Source: Heterodera schachtii
Lineage: Eukaryota > Nematoda > Chromadorea > Rhabditida > Heteroderidae
Assembly (NCBI GenBank): GCA_023374025.1
Contig: SIJG01000105.1
Span: 62,001 to 126,000 of the forward strand
Direction: 5' to 3'
Length of the DNA stretch: 64,000 nt
The notes under the pieces were generated by a model. It saw only the letters and a list, made by a program, of their open reading frames with translations. It did not search any database and was not told the origin of the DNA. This document shows positions 12,283-24,030 of this stretch, piece by piece. Each line of letters starts with the position of its first letter. The first letter of the stretch is position 1. Position numbers and translations under genes: made by a program.

Positions 12283-13272
12283 GGAGAGGAAAAGCCATCG
12301 GAGGAGCAAAAGCATGCCAAAAACAAAGCACAACATTTGACTAATTTAGCATAAATTCGCTTTTTTGTTTAAAATCCTTTCTAAATTCAATTAATTAATT
12401 AATTATTATAATTAATTAATTGCCCTCCCTCCCTTTCCTTTCCCCCCAAATTCCATCTTTTGCCCCTCTCTTCGTCCGTTTCATTTTCATTTCGTTCATT
12501 GCCTTTGCCATATGGCGCCATCCTTCGCATCGTTTGGAATGAATGGGCGAATATTCAAGAAAATTTATCAATTAGCGCAAATATTTCCGCTTCCTTTTGC
12601 CTGGGGAAAGTGTCGTAAATTTCCTACAACAATTTTTTCAATTTTTAATTAGCGATCGTTTTCATCTTCTGGCCAAGGATCACACACAATAAGCTTCACA
12701 ACATAAGCTTAATTCTTTTCCGGTGAATTTGTGTCATTGCTTTTGGGGCAATAAAACCAATCCCTTCCCTCGGTTAACAAAAGCAAATCTGACAATTAGC
12801 ACATATCCACCACCAAATTGCTGGTGAGTTGGGCAGTGAATAACGCCGGGGGATGGATGACCTTGGGATGAATGGAAGTGGCGACTGAGAACAAAAGTGC
12901 CATTCTTTTTCCATAAAAACCAAACCAATTACGAAATTGTGCAAATTTAATTCCATGGGATGTAATTATTTAATATTGCGTCAAATTATTCTGTTTTTTC
13001 ATCATTGGTGCTTCTTTTGCCGACTTCTCTTCATCGCCGCTTCTTCCCTGTACAATTCGTCCATTTTTGTCCTCCTCTGCTTGAACATATGTTTAATGAG
13101 GGTGAAACCAACTGAAAAGCAAAAGAAAAAAGAAAGATGAATCATTGGACAATTTCACAGATTTACAAATCGGTTATAAGTAGAGCTGGCAATTTATGTA
13201 AATACATATTTTTGCCAGCCCTAGTGATAAGCGAACGCCCTTAAAATTCCACGTCCGACCCTTTGTTCGGCT
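12283..13272. other. Convergent intergenic region BarH / HACD3
   Basis: 990 bp between the 3' ends of two convergent genes. It contains an AATTAATT palindrome cluster (12388-12420) and a 43-bp inverted-repeat unit at 13181-13223. No exon recognised; small open frames around 12734-13140 have no familiar features. Confidence 0.5.
13181..13223. mobile_element. 43-bp inverted-repeat insertion, hAT-like ends
   Basis: Starts TAGAGCTGGCAA and ends TTGCCAGCCCTA, so the ends are inverted copies with one mismatch; the middle TATGTAAATACATA is also palindromic. It is flanked by GTTATAAG and GTGATAAG (7 of 8 identical), the length expected for a hAT target duplication. It lies about 50 bp past the HACD3 stop, so it could also act as a hairpin in that 3' UTR. 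Confidence 0.45.
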
Positions 13273-15060
13273 TTAGCGCCTTTGAACATTTTTATTTGAC
13301 CAAAAGTAAAAATAAATGATTAAAGTAATAAACCCACTGAAAGGGAAGCAAATGAAACTGAAAAGGGCCAACACAACGCCAAAATTGTAACTGAAATTGA
13401 GCGCATTTGGAAGTTGCAGTGAATAAACGCCGGAAGAGTAATAAAACGGAACGGAAATGAGTAAAACGAGGGCTGAAAGAATTCAAAGATAAATTGAGAT
13501 AATTAGTGAAGTTTTCAAAATGTACCCTCAAGGAAAAGGCCGAGCGGATAAAGCAGCAGCCAAACGTTGTAACGAAGCCAAGTGACAAATCGAAGGGAAA
13601 TGCCAAGGGTTTTAAGCGCGTAAAAGGGGTAACTTAAAATGAAAAACAATGACAAATTAATAGCAAAAAAAGAAAAAGCGAGTGCTTGTAAAATGCCATC
13701 GGAAAAAAGGGAGAGACCGAAATTGTTCGGAGAGAAGATAAGTGAGGACCAATGAGAACACCGGGGACCAATGCCAAAGCGGGGGACATCCGTTGACAAT
13801 GAAAAGCATGGCGAGACGACCCGAAATCTGCGAAATGCAATGAATTACCAATCGAAAAATGCATTAAAAATGGGAAGGAAGACGGACTTGGAGAAGCGAA
13901 GCGACGGACCCGGCATTGGTCAGTCCGACCAAAGAATGGAAAAGGTCCAATGATTGGAAAAGGGTGGCGATCAGAAGCCATTTGAAGTTGGCGGGCCAAA
14001 AGTCGAGCAGAAAATCGGCTAAAGACAATTAAATACAAAATAAAACATAAAATGGCACTTTTGTGCCTTTTTCAGTCGAAACGAAATCAAAGAGAATTGA
14101 GCAGAGAATGAAGAAAGTGAAGCTGAAGGGAAAATGAAATGAAAGCCATAAAAACGAATTCTCTTTTGATGGCACAAAAAAAAATTGTCCATCCGATGGC
14201 ATAAAAAAGGACTGTCCATCCTCCGCCTCTCCCCCCATAAAAAATCGTTTGCCGCCTCACAAAAACATCGCCAAATTGAAGAGGAAGAGGTAGCAGGAGA
14301 ACAGCATGTTCACGTGCTGCCTCAGCTGCCTTTCACTGAACATCAGCTGGTCCTTCTCCAAATTCAGTTCCCTCATAAGGCGTTCGATGTGCGCATTCTA
14401 AAAAATAAAATGCAAAAACCATCGCTTTTGCCAAAAGCATTTGTCAATTTTGCAAAAATACCCACTCGAATTAATAATTTCTTTTTTAGCCCATCAATTC
14501 ATTTTTCCCCTAAATATGCCAAGTCCATTTTAGCCCACCCTCCTCAGTTCGGCACTTCCGTCGCCCGACTCATCGGCCGATTGTTCGTCGTTCGGGTCAT
14601 CCCGCCATTTCTCAAAATCGAATTTCAGCCAACGGTACGTTTGTTTCTGCTCGTCGCTTGCCAAAATGCCATTGCCCCAAAATGTGGGCTTAATCTTAGC
14701 CAAAGTGAACTCAACGCGAATCCCGCCGACTCGAGTCAGTTCTGGTGATTCCTGACAGAAAAGCCGGACTTCCATGTCTTTGCATTATTATACGAACATT
14801 CACAGAGTCAAAAAGTGGGAGTCGGAAAGTGTATTTGATGCAATTGTTGGCAGTGTTCGGTGAATATGCAAAAGCCGAAAAATCCACTAAACGACCATCC
14901 TCCAAAATTCGAATGTCGATGTCCTCAAAAAGTTAAGGATGCAACGGAATAAAGGAGGGTTTCACCGAACCTTTGCCTCCTTAACGTCAACCTTCAAGTA
15001 AATATGCTCTAAGTCTTGCGCCCAATAGACAAATGGTCTTAAGTTCTGTTGCGTGTCCAT
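13273..15060 (-). CDS. hpo-8: Very-long-chain 3-hydroxyacyl-CoA dehydratase (HACD3/PTPLAD1 type)
   Basis: The N-terminus (MDTQQNLRPFVYWAQDLEHI) is the CS/p23-like domain characteristic of HACD3 and absent from other HACDs. Exons 15060-14971, 14923-14798, 14751-14539 and 14397-14261 join in phase and carry it to the first membrane segment (YLFLFNLAMF). Later exons give ISGRLAMLFIVNG, then SEQFR joined to YPFYAL, and RFVTWLRYNVWLLLYPLG, which is strongly HACD-like; the last exon ends NKNVQRR and TAA at 13273. Family knowledge: the enzyme does the third step of ER fatty-acid elongation. The join between 14261 and about 14025 was not closed; a segment there (FTFFILCSILFDF) is a good candidate for the missing transmembrane part. 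An acceptor (TACAG) sits 7 nt before the ATG, fitting trans-splicing. The catalytic Glu is visible, the partner Tyr is not certain. Confidence 0.82.
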
Positions 15061-15075
15061 AAAAAACTGTACAAG
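15061..15075 (-). promoter_or_regulatory. Probable trans-splice acceptor of HACD3
   Basis: On the minus strand, CTTGTACAG ends 7 nt before the ATG at 15060, a position typical for spliced-leader addition in nematodes. No upstream donor is needed. Inference only. Confidence 0.4.
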
Positions 15076-15387
15076 TAAAAAATAAAAATAAAACCATAAA
15101 ACAGTATTTTAGGTATATTGGGTCATCTAACTACAACAATAAAACAATACAAAATCAAAAATTAACTTTTTATTTGTTAAATGTGATTATGTTTTTTGAA
15201 AAAGCCACATAAAAGTGGGACCTGAAAAGGGGAACAAAAAAAGAAGAAAAAAGAGGGAATAGCCAATAGAGAAAATTATTTGCCAACTTCGAAATAAAGT
15301 CGGCACACATCAGATTAACCCAATGAAGCTATTCCCCAAATTTTTCACAAATGAACAACAAAGCCTCAAAGAACTGTTAATTGAGAA

Positions 15388-15763
15388 CAGGCCCGTAACC
15401 AGGGGGGGGGCAGTTGCCCCCCCCCCCCCCCCGAAATGAAAAATGAAAAAATTTTCCAGTAAAAATGGGCAATTTTTTAACCAAATTTCTTAACAAAATG
15501 CATTAAAAAAAAAAAATTTCCCGGCGGCGCCTATCGGCACCGCCGGACCCCCATTTTGCCATATTTTTGGACCTTGAAGCCCAAAAAAGTGCAAAAATGT
15601 AGTCATTTTTTGGCGCAAAATCGGCTATATTTCCTATTTTTTGCTGTCAGGCGCCGACACTTTTAAATATACGATGGAGAAAAAATTTTCTGGCCCGAAG
15701 AGCGCAAAAAAAAAGAAGCTCTTCGGTTGCCCCTCCCGAAATTTTTTCCTGGTTACGGGCCTG
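15388..15763. mobile_element. hAT-type MITE, 376 bp, with 8-bp target duplication
   Basis: The ends are perfect inverted repeats: CAGGCCCGTAACCAGG at 15388 and its reverse complement ending at 15763. Both sides carry the identical 8-mer ATTGAGAA (15380-15387 and 15764-15771), the signature of a hAT insertion. It has no transposase and is non-autonomous. Inside are adjoining G and C homopolymers and a GC-rich hairpin (15521-15547) that recurs three more times in this window. It sits between the LPGAT1-like and HACD3 genes. Confidence 0.88.
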
Positions 15764-15883
15764 ATTGAGAATGGCATGTGATGAAAGGAATTGTTAGTCT
15801 TGGGAAGAACCGGGTCAACATTGAGAGATTGTTCAGACGATGCACACATTCGAGGCGGTTAAGTCTCTGCTGATTGGTGCTCT

Positions 15884-17625
15884 TCACGAAAAGAGTGCGA
15901 TGAGAATGCGCCACAAAGGACGGAGGCACATGTTCAGATGGAAATAGAAGAGGGCGAGCCAAACTGAGAAAAAAGGGATTCCATTTAAAAAAACAACCGA
16001 AATTATTAATTAATCAACTATAATGCGAACCAATTTGGACCATTAAGCAGCGGAGATCGGACACATCGACGGGGCGTCCCCTAATCGACGCGGACTCACA
16101 ATCCTCGGCGTTACACAAAAAATTTCCCGTCTTATAGAAGTGATCAAGCAGCAGGTCCTGGAAATTTGCTATTCGTTTCAGTTTGGTTCAGCATTTGTTC
16201 GTCCCAACCTTTTTCCTGTACTGCTCGTACAGCCATTGCCTGAAGACTTTTACTTCGTCGCACCATTCTCTGCTCACGCGATGGATTTGGTAGTGAACCG
16301 CGACATTCACCGATTCTTCACTGGGCCAAATTCCGAGGAGCCAACGACCAAAGTGTGGCACAATGCCTTTGTGATAGCCAATTGTGACGTCCACAATATA
16401 TTCAACCGGCGGACATTCCATGGCACTGTTAATGACCAAATTGTTCGGAACAGAGGCAAAAACTTTTTTACTCTTTCTTCTCCATTAGGGGACCACAAAT
16501 TTTAAGGACAGAATGCGCTGCACCAACTCTAAATTTTTTTTTGAAAAAAAACAAAATATTCTACAAGTGCCTGGGATGGGTGCAATGTTTGAATGGGGTA
16601 AGTCCTTCATTAGCACAAAAGCGCTGTTCCGTGTCCTTTATCAAAAATAAGCGCGAACCTGAAAATGTTTTAAACAAAAGATGAAAGGGATTCTCAACCT
16701 TCCGGATACGTAATGACCCATCCATAATTGTACTTCCAATAATTTTTCTGCAGATGTCTTCTAAAAGTTTTGAGAATTTCAGCACGCTTTGCCTCGCCAA
16801 CTCCCGTCCCTTGTACGAAAAAATTCCCATGCGCTGTCCACATGGCACCTGAAAAAATGACAACTTCGAAAAGAAATGATTATGTTTTATCACCAATTGG
16901 ATTCCATTGCCAAAGGTTAAAGATCACCCACATATACTAAAAGAAAATGTGAAATGAACAGAAAGAGAGAGAGAGAGAGAGGTGTTACTTTTCCGGCAAG
17001 TGAGCCTTTGTCATGGAATGAAGTCATCAAACAAAAATGGTCCAAAAGACCCAAATGATTAACAATACACAATGCACGTTTGTCAGCAATGCGCGTGATG
17101 TCATCGCCATAGTCAACAACTGAAAGAAAATTTTAATTAAAATACCTTGTGTAAAACACAACAATTAAACAGAAAATTACTCCTTAATCCGCAATATTTT
17201 CCAGAGGAGACCCATACATCTTAATTTTTTAGTATTAAAAAACTCGGGACAAATATCACCATTGACTAATCGGCAAAGTTCATGTTCAAGTCGATTAAAG
17301 AGAGACAAACTGAAAAATATGAGATTATTGCTAACACCAAAACAAAACACCTAATCCATTTCAGAGGTAACAGAAACAATCCAAGTGTGCAAAGACAAGC
17401 GACGGGCACGACGATCACATTCATACAGCAAAAGTAAAGTGCGACGGCCAATGAGATCCAACGACGAAGGTCAGGCAAAACTGAGACCAGGCCCAATATG
17501 CTGTTGATGTTAGGTTCGTCCTCCAAGTCGCCTGGCATAGTTTCCTGTTGGTGATGGCTCATCGTTGCTGCGGCGGTGGCAGCACTCTGATCGTCAAACT
17601 GTTCGTCGAATTTTGCAGCAATCAT
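15884..17625 (-). CDS. LPGAT1-like ER acyltransferase
   Basis: Starts MIAAKFDEQFDD at 17625 with at least two N-terminal membrane segments (about 17535-17300). The acyltransferase motif NHLGLLDH (NHx4D class) lies near 17062-17039, followed by YMWVIFNLWQWNPIG, then AMWTAHGNFFVQG and WVITYPEG, the glycerophospholipid acyltransferase motifs I-III. Downstream segments DVTIGYHKGIVPH, FRQWLYEQYRKK and DLLLDHFYKTGNF match the conserved C-terminal part of lysophosphatidylglycerol acyltransferase 1, and a final exon adds a hydrophobic segment ending LRPLWRILIALFS with TGA at 15884. Expected role from family: acyl transfer to lysophospholipids or monoacylglycerol in the ER membrane; substrate cannot be read from sequence. 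It is divergent from SMC4 (376 bp between starts) and upstream of HACD3 on the same strand. Confidence 0.82.
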
Positions 17626-18001
17626 TTAGGATAATTCCAAGTCTGACGAACCTTAAATAACGCAAAAATGGATGATACAGTAAATATGATTATTTTAAAC
17701 CCAAAAACGAAGAGATTACTCAGACTGTCATAAGAATGTTGGTTAAAGGCGACTCTTTAAATAATTAGGTAGACGCATACGCAAGTAAAGCATTTACCTA
17801 ATTTGTAAGTAAGCAGTGGCTGTTTCAAAAAGCCAAATTAGTGAAAACCTGCAGAGCGACAACACGCCAAATTATGTATTTCTAAGAATTCAAAATTTTG
17901 CTTGTTACAAAAAAAAAGTACGTATGGAGGAATATCCTTAAAGAAACACAAATTGTATTTTTTTTAGAATCTACGCATCTTTTTTTGATCCAGATAAGCT
18001 A
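17626..18001. promoter_or_regulatory. Divergent promoter region, LPGAT1-like / smc-4
   Basis: 376 bp between two divergent start codons, probably holding both promoters. TTTAAG before the LPGAT1-like ATG (minus strand) and TTTTTTTAG about 34 nt before the smc-4 ATG are candidate trans-splice acceptors. No defined transcription-factor site recognised. Confidence 0.45.
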
Positions 18002-21000
18002 ATGTCGCACCAGAAACTGCGAAGAAATGCTAAAAAGAAAGGTCTACAAACGGATTCACTGGAAAATCAGGAGAATGAGGACCCAATGCCGGCCAACCAA
18101 GAGAATGTAATTGCGAATTACGCTTTTGATGAGGAAGAAGACCTGCTGAACATGAAAATCCCACCACCGCCAGAGTCATTTATGCATAGAGACGGCAATC
18201 GAATGGTTATTTCCCATATCGAGGTCGAAAACTTCAAATCCTACTATGGCCGACAAATCATCGGACCTTTTCATAAGGTTAATTATTCTCCACATTGTTA
18301 TTATATTTTAAATATATTGTTAGAGTTTCACTTCAATAATTGGGCCAAATGGCAGTGGAAAGTCGAATGTCATTGATTCACTTTTATTTGTCTTTGGTTA
18401 TCGCGCATCCAAAATTCGTTCAAAAAAAATCAGGTAGTTTTTTTAACTTATTTTGACCCCCCCCCCCCATTAAGTGTGCTGATCCATTCTTCCGCTGACA
18501 AAGAGGACATTCAGAGTTGCACCGTCACAGTCCATTTTTGTAAAATCATCGATATTGTGAGATGATGTTCTCTTATTTTTTCAAATAAATTCCTAAGGAT
18601 GAATCGGAATACAAGCAAGTCGACGGAAGCAACATTTCTGTTTCGCGAACAGCATTTAAGGACAATACGAGCAGGTCTTTTTTTAAAATTGCTCATTCAT
18701 TTTAATTTACTTAAAGATATTCATTGAACGGCAAAACTGTTAAATTCAAAGAAATTGCTGACTTGTTACGAATTAATGGCGTAGATTTGGTCCACAACCG
18801 TTTTTTGATTCTTCAAGTGTCTATTTTCACTCGTTTGGCATTAATTACAAAGTGTACCCATTCGAATAATTATTATAAACCAAAAGGGGAGCTACTTTGA
18901 GCTTTCCTTAAAACGTTTCACGATAAACATATATTCAAAAACGTCCCAACCAAACAAACAATGGGTACATTTTGTAAATTTTGCCCCGCTTTTTTGATGA
19001 CATTTACCAATGCATTTTAGGGTGAAGTTGAACAAATTTCGATGATGAAACCAAAGGCAGAGAAGGAGGACGACGAAGGAATGCTCGAATATTTGGAGGA
19101 CATCATTGGTTCAAGTCGACTAAAACTTCCAATCAACAAATTATCAAATCGAATTGCAAAGATTGACGAACGCAGGGAAATGCAACTTCAGCGACTACAA
19201 CACGCAGAAAGGGAGAAGCAAAAATTGGCGGGCCCAGGTGATGGAATTTACTCATCTTTGAGTTTGGAATGGTTTCAGCGCGTGAAATTCTTCACCAAAT
19301 GCGACTTGAAAATGCGATCAACTGTTTGACCAACCGTATTTTATTGGCTAAAAAGTGAGAAATTGAGTTGTTATTGCTTACAATTAGCTTTATTAAGATA
19401 TGTCACCGAAGAACAGCTGTCGCATTTAGAAGCAACGAAAGAGCAAAGAAACGAAGGATTGGAAGAAAATCGGAAAAAACTCAAAGAAGTCATTGAGCAG
19501 GCGAAGCAGCAATCAGCACAAAGACAGAAACTTCAAAAGTCGGACTATTATTAAGACGAGGAAGGCGTGCATTTTTAATTTGTATTTGCATTTAGTCAAT
19601 TGGACAAATGCCAGGATGAAGTTCAATCGACCGAACGCAAAATTGGAGAGCAACAGCAAGCAAAAGTAAAAGCTGCTAACGACAAGAAAAGACTGGCAAC
19701 GAAAAGGGGAAAACTCGAAGAGCAATTGGAAGCCGAACGAAAAAAGGTCCCTCCGAAAACATATTGGCGAATTATTTCCCATTTTTTCAAATGTACACAA
19801 ATTCAAGTTGACTGAATGGCTGTCTGCACCTGAAAAGGCGAGAGCCAAAATCGAAGATTACCGAAAGCAATTGGCTGAAGCGAATGCAATCATTGAGGAG
19901 TGCTCTCCCCTTTTGATACAAAAGCTTGACGAAGTACAACAACACGTGAGGGAGGAACGCCAAGAAAAGACGCAACTCGAGTCAAAACTAAGCAAAATGT
20001 CAGTTGACGAGGACCAACTCAACAGCAAAGTTGGATTATTTGACAGAATCGAAGCGACAATTTCTCTTTTTTTCTTTTAAGCTTACATTGGCACAAGAGA
20101 AATTGCTAAACTTACACAGAGAGGAGGAAACGCAGAGAAGGAAATACGACGAATTGCATAGCAAATTATTGGAGACGGAGGAAAGACATGGGAAAGTGCA
20201 AAGGTTAGAAACAGAGCGATGAATCGTTTAAGAGTCAAAAATGCAGAGACTTGTCTTCTGTGGTCGAAACATTGCCAGAATTGGAACAGACTTACCAAGG
20301 CAAGAAGGTCCGTGTAGACAATTTACGGGAACGGGAAGCGAGACTGGCCAATTTGGCACGCGAATTACGTGGTCAATATGAGGAGAAACGTCAAGCGGAG
20401 GAACAATGGAAGGGCGCCAACAAAGTGTTGGACAGATTGATGCAGGCCAAGCAGAGCGGCGAAATTAATGGCATTTTTGGGCGATTGGTGAGCATATCAT
20501 TAAAATGGCTTATTTTACAAAAACTCAGGGTGATTTGGGAGCGATCGACCAGAAATACGATGTGGCCATTTCTACCACTTGTTTCGCCTTGGACCATATC
20601 GTCGTCGAAGATGTGCCAACCGCACAACAATGCATTGATTTGCTTAAAAGGCACAAATTGGGCGTTGCCTCATTTATCGCGTTGAATAAACAAACGCATT
20701 ATTGGAACGCCATAAGACAAAAGCCAAAAACACCGGAGAATGCGCCTCGCTTGTTTGATCTGATCAGAGTTGCAGACGAAAATGTTTGCTCTTTCATTAG
20801 AACAACAATCTTACGCTTATTTTTCAGATTTTGCCTGCTTTTTATTTTGCTGTCCAAGACACACTCGTCGCTGATGACATCATTTCGGCTACTCGCATTG
20901 GCATTAATTCGGGCAGCCGTCGGTGGCGAACAGTGACGCTGAAAGGCGAAGTGAAAATATTAAACGGAATTTTTTGCTTTTGAATATTCATTGTATTAGA

Positions 21001-23870
21001 TTGTCGATGTTTCCGGTTCAATGACAGGCGGGGGAAATCAGCAAATTCGGTCTCATTTTGCTTGAATCTGCCATTAATATTTAACATTTAAGTGGAAAAA
21101 TTGGTCAGAATGTTCGCGTGGATACAAGTCAGAGGGGGAATAATGAGCAGCAAAGCATTGGCGAGTTACAACAACAAATGAACAACGCCGAGGCCGAATT
21201 GACGGGCATCCGACGCGAATGCGCCCAATTGGAGACTGAGTTGCAGCAGCGCCAGGGACAGCTAAACAAAATGCAGAAGGACCTCCGCGATTTTGAGCTT
21301 GACAAGGATGTGAGTTCTTCAATATAACGACATATTTTTAAACATTCATTTTTAGCATCTCGCCAATTCAATTCGAAGTTTGAGGGCACAAGTCGAAGTG
21401 CAAAAGAAGAAGGTAATTGAAGCGACCGCAGACCCTGATGAGGTGCGAAAAGTTGAGACTGAAATCGAGAAAATAAGAAATGGTCAGTTGTTTTTTCATT
21501 GTCATGTTAAAAAGGGTGAAACATAATGCAGAAAGTGAACAAATTGGGGAAAAGACGAACAAATTGCGAATGGACATAATGGAGCTGAATGACCGAATAG
21601 AAGAAGTGACCAAGCGAATCGCGGGGCCATGCCAAAAGCGGATAAAGGAAGCCGAAAAAGTCAAGACCGATGCAGAAGCTGGCATTAAAACCGAGAATTT
21701 AACACTTGCGTCAACCGAAAGGAATGTGAAAAAGCTTAACGAAAAGTTGCGCAACTTGGAACAGGATATAACGGCAAGTTTATTTTAACACCAAGTAAAG
21801 GGAATACCATTAACTTTAAAGGAAACGGGACGACAATTGGACACCATTACGACACATTTCACCGCGGCAGAAGAGAAACTTGAAAAGCTGGAAGAAGTAT
21901 TTATTTTAGAAGAAAAGGACTTGATGTTAATGTTTTTTAGATTTTAATTCAACGAAAGAACGAAGCTGAAACATCAAATACAGCCTTAACAGAATTCATA
22001 GACTCAATCAGTGGCCGAAATGAGGAGGAAATGACACTACAGAAGAAGGTGGACGAGCTGAAGCGTGAGTTGAAGGGAATTGACAATGAATTGGCAGTGT
22101 TGGGCGCAAAATTGAAAGCCGGCGAAACAAAAGTAATTGATTAGAATAATAATTGTATTTTTTATTAATTAATAAAAGACACTGATTGTTTAATCTAAAT
22201 TTATGACTGAATATTTAGGGGAAAAAATCGGGGACGAGACAAAAGCTTGCCGCCCGAAATCTCGCCGCAGAAACCTAAAAAATTTTCAAAAAAAAAATTA
22301 AAAATGTTTTTACAAGAAAATTTCAAAAAAAAATATTGAAAATCAGCGTTTTTTTTTTGGTATTTTATGATGATTACTAACAATAACGTTTTCGAAAAAT
22401 TTTGCAAATTTTTTTTTTAATTTTTGCTGCGAGATTTCGGGCGGCGAGATTTTGGGGTTCACCCAAAAAATACGTCTAGAGCCTATGTTTTTTTTCAGTT
22501 AGCGTCTCTCAAATGTTTCCGTACGAAATGGCTTGCCAATGCGTTGTCCAAAGAATCGGGAGCGATTGTTGAGCGTCCACCGAAGAAAAGACGCTTACAA
22601 TTAATAACTGAAGACGAGGAAGCAGCAGAAGATGACGAAGAAGAGGAGGATGAAGGAGAAGACGGAGAGAGCGACGAATTGCACGAACAAATGGAATTGG
22701 AGGAGGACGGAACTGAGGATGGACAGCGACAATTGGAGGAAGCGGAAAACGAAGAGTCTGTGGACGACCTCGACCAGTTTCTACACGACTGTGTGGCGAT
22801 TGACGATAGCGATGTTAATTTTGATGAGACAGACGAAAGAGATGCGGAAGACCAAATGGAAATTGATGAAGACGACGACGATGAGGAGGGAGAGAGAGAA
22901 ACGAACAACCAATTGGACAACTGGCCAAAGAGCGACGAAATCAACAACCAAAGTCGTTGCTAACCCGGACAACCTCAACAAACTCTTTATGCCGTTGCCC
23001 AAACTTAACGAACAGCTTTTACGTGATGAAGTTGACGTGGACCAATTGGAACATCAATTGACAGAATTGGAAAAGCGGAAGCGGAAACAATCTGTTGCCA
23101 ACCTGACATTGGTGCTCGACTTCTTCGCTAAGGTTGACGGACTGACATGTAACATATATAAGACTTATTTTAGTTGAAAAAATACCAAACTGAGTTCAAA
23201 GAACTCGCCGCCATCACTGAGCAACGCGATTTACACCGGGCCTTTCATGATCGGCTGAAGAAGCAACGCTTGCACGAATTTATGGAAGGATTCCGAGAGA
23301 TTGCGACAGAATTGCGGATCACTTATCAGATGATCACCATCCAAGGAGATGTTTCACTTGGTAAGTTCCTCCTTTTATTTTATTTTTTTATTGTTTTTCA
23401 TCCAGAATTGGTTGATTCGCTTGATCCGTTCGCCGAAGGCATTGCCTTCAATGTTCGTCCCCCCAAAAAGTCATGGAAGCAGATCACCAACCTTTCGGGT
23501 GGTGAGAAGACCCTCGCCTCTCTTTCACTGGTGTTCGGTTTGCACAAGTACAAACCGACTCCGCTGTACGTAATGGATGAAATTGACGCGGCTTTGGACT
23601 TCCGAAACGTTTCTATCATCGCCAATTATCTTCTGGTAAATCTTCCCACTGTATTTTCTCCTAATTAACTTTAATCCGCCGTCATTTATTAAGGAGCGTA
23701 CTCGGAATGCCCAGTTTATTGTGATTTCATTGCGCAATCAAATGTACGAAAAGGCCAACCGACTGATCGGCATTTACAAAGTGCGTGACTGCACTAAGAA
23801 TGTGGTCGTCAATCCGTCTGCCATGAGCAAGGCTTTCGAACAGGACAAGAAACGGAAAAGCAACCCTTAA
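18002..23870 (+). CDS. smc-4: Condensin subunit SMC4
   Basis: A many-exon SMC ATPase. N-terminal head: HIEVENFKSYYGRQIIGPFH (about 18210-18275), Walker A GPNGSGKSN (about 18341-18368) and the Q-loop FLILQGEVEQISMMKPK split by an intron (about 18805 and 19020). A coiled coil follows. The hinge includes GIFGRLGDLGAIDQKYDVA (about 20470-20565) and GSMTGGGNQQIRSH (about 21019). After a second coiled coil come ELVDSLDPFAEGIAFNVRPP, the signature LSGGEKTLASLSL (about 23490-23530) and Walker B LYVMDEIDAALD (about 23566-23600), ending RKSNP with TAA at 23868. These are SMC4-specific rather than SMC1-3. Role by family: ATP-driven loop extrusion in condensin I/II with SMC2. Oddities: an acidic Asp/Glu-rich insertion (about 22600-22930) before the C-terminal head, whose frame differs from the next segment, and a foldback element in the intron at 22140-22499. 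The gene begins a probable operon with csn-3. Confidence 0.93.
22218..22470. mobile_element. Foldback MITE (TCTCGCCG family) in an smc-4 intron
   Basis: Left arm CCCGAAATCTCGCCGCAG (about 22252) is inverted at the right as CTGCGAGATTTCGGG (about 22429), followed by GGCGAGATTTTGGGG. The inner part is A/T homopolymer. The same motif in inverted arrangement forms the element at 59325-59695. It lies wholly inside one intron. Exact ends and target duplication are not certain. Confidence 0.6.
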
Positions 23871-24013
23871 CCGATAAAACCATTTCCGATCTCACTTATT
23901 TAACTCTTTGGTTCTCTCTTTACAAATAAATAATTTTTGACTTTTTATCTTTATAAATTATCCAATCGTTTGTTACTTACCACTTTTACTTGACATTTTT
24001 TCCCTTTTATTTT

Positions 24014-24030
24014 AATGTTTTTTAAGCAAC
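24014..24030 (+). promoter_or_regulatory. Probable trans-splice acceptor of csn-3
   Basis: TGTTTTTTAAG ends 4 nt before the ATG at 24031, with an AATAAA near 23925 behind the smc-4 stop. This is the arrangement expected inside a nematode operon. Confidence 0.45.

Noticed and set aside
13634..14038. 134-codon minus-strand frame over HACD3
   Set aside because: Wrong frame of HACD3 exons; the neighbouring frame carries the conserved residues.
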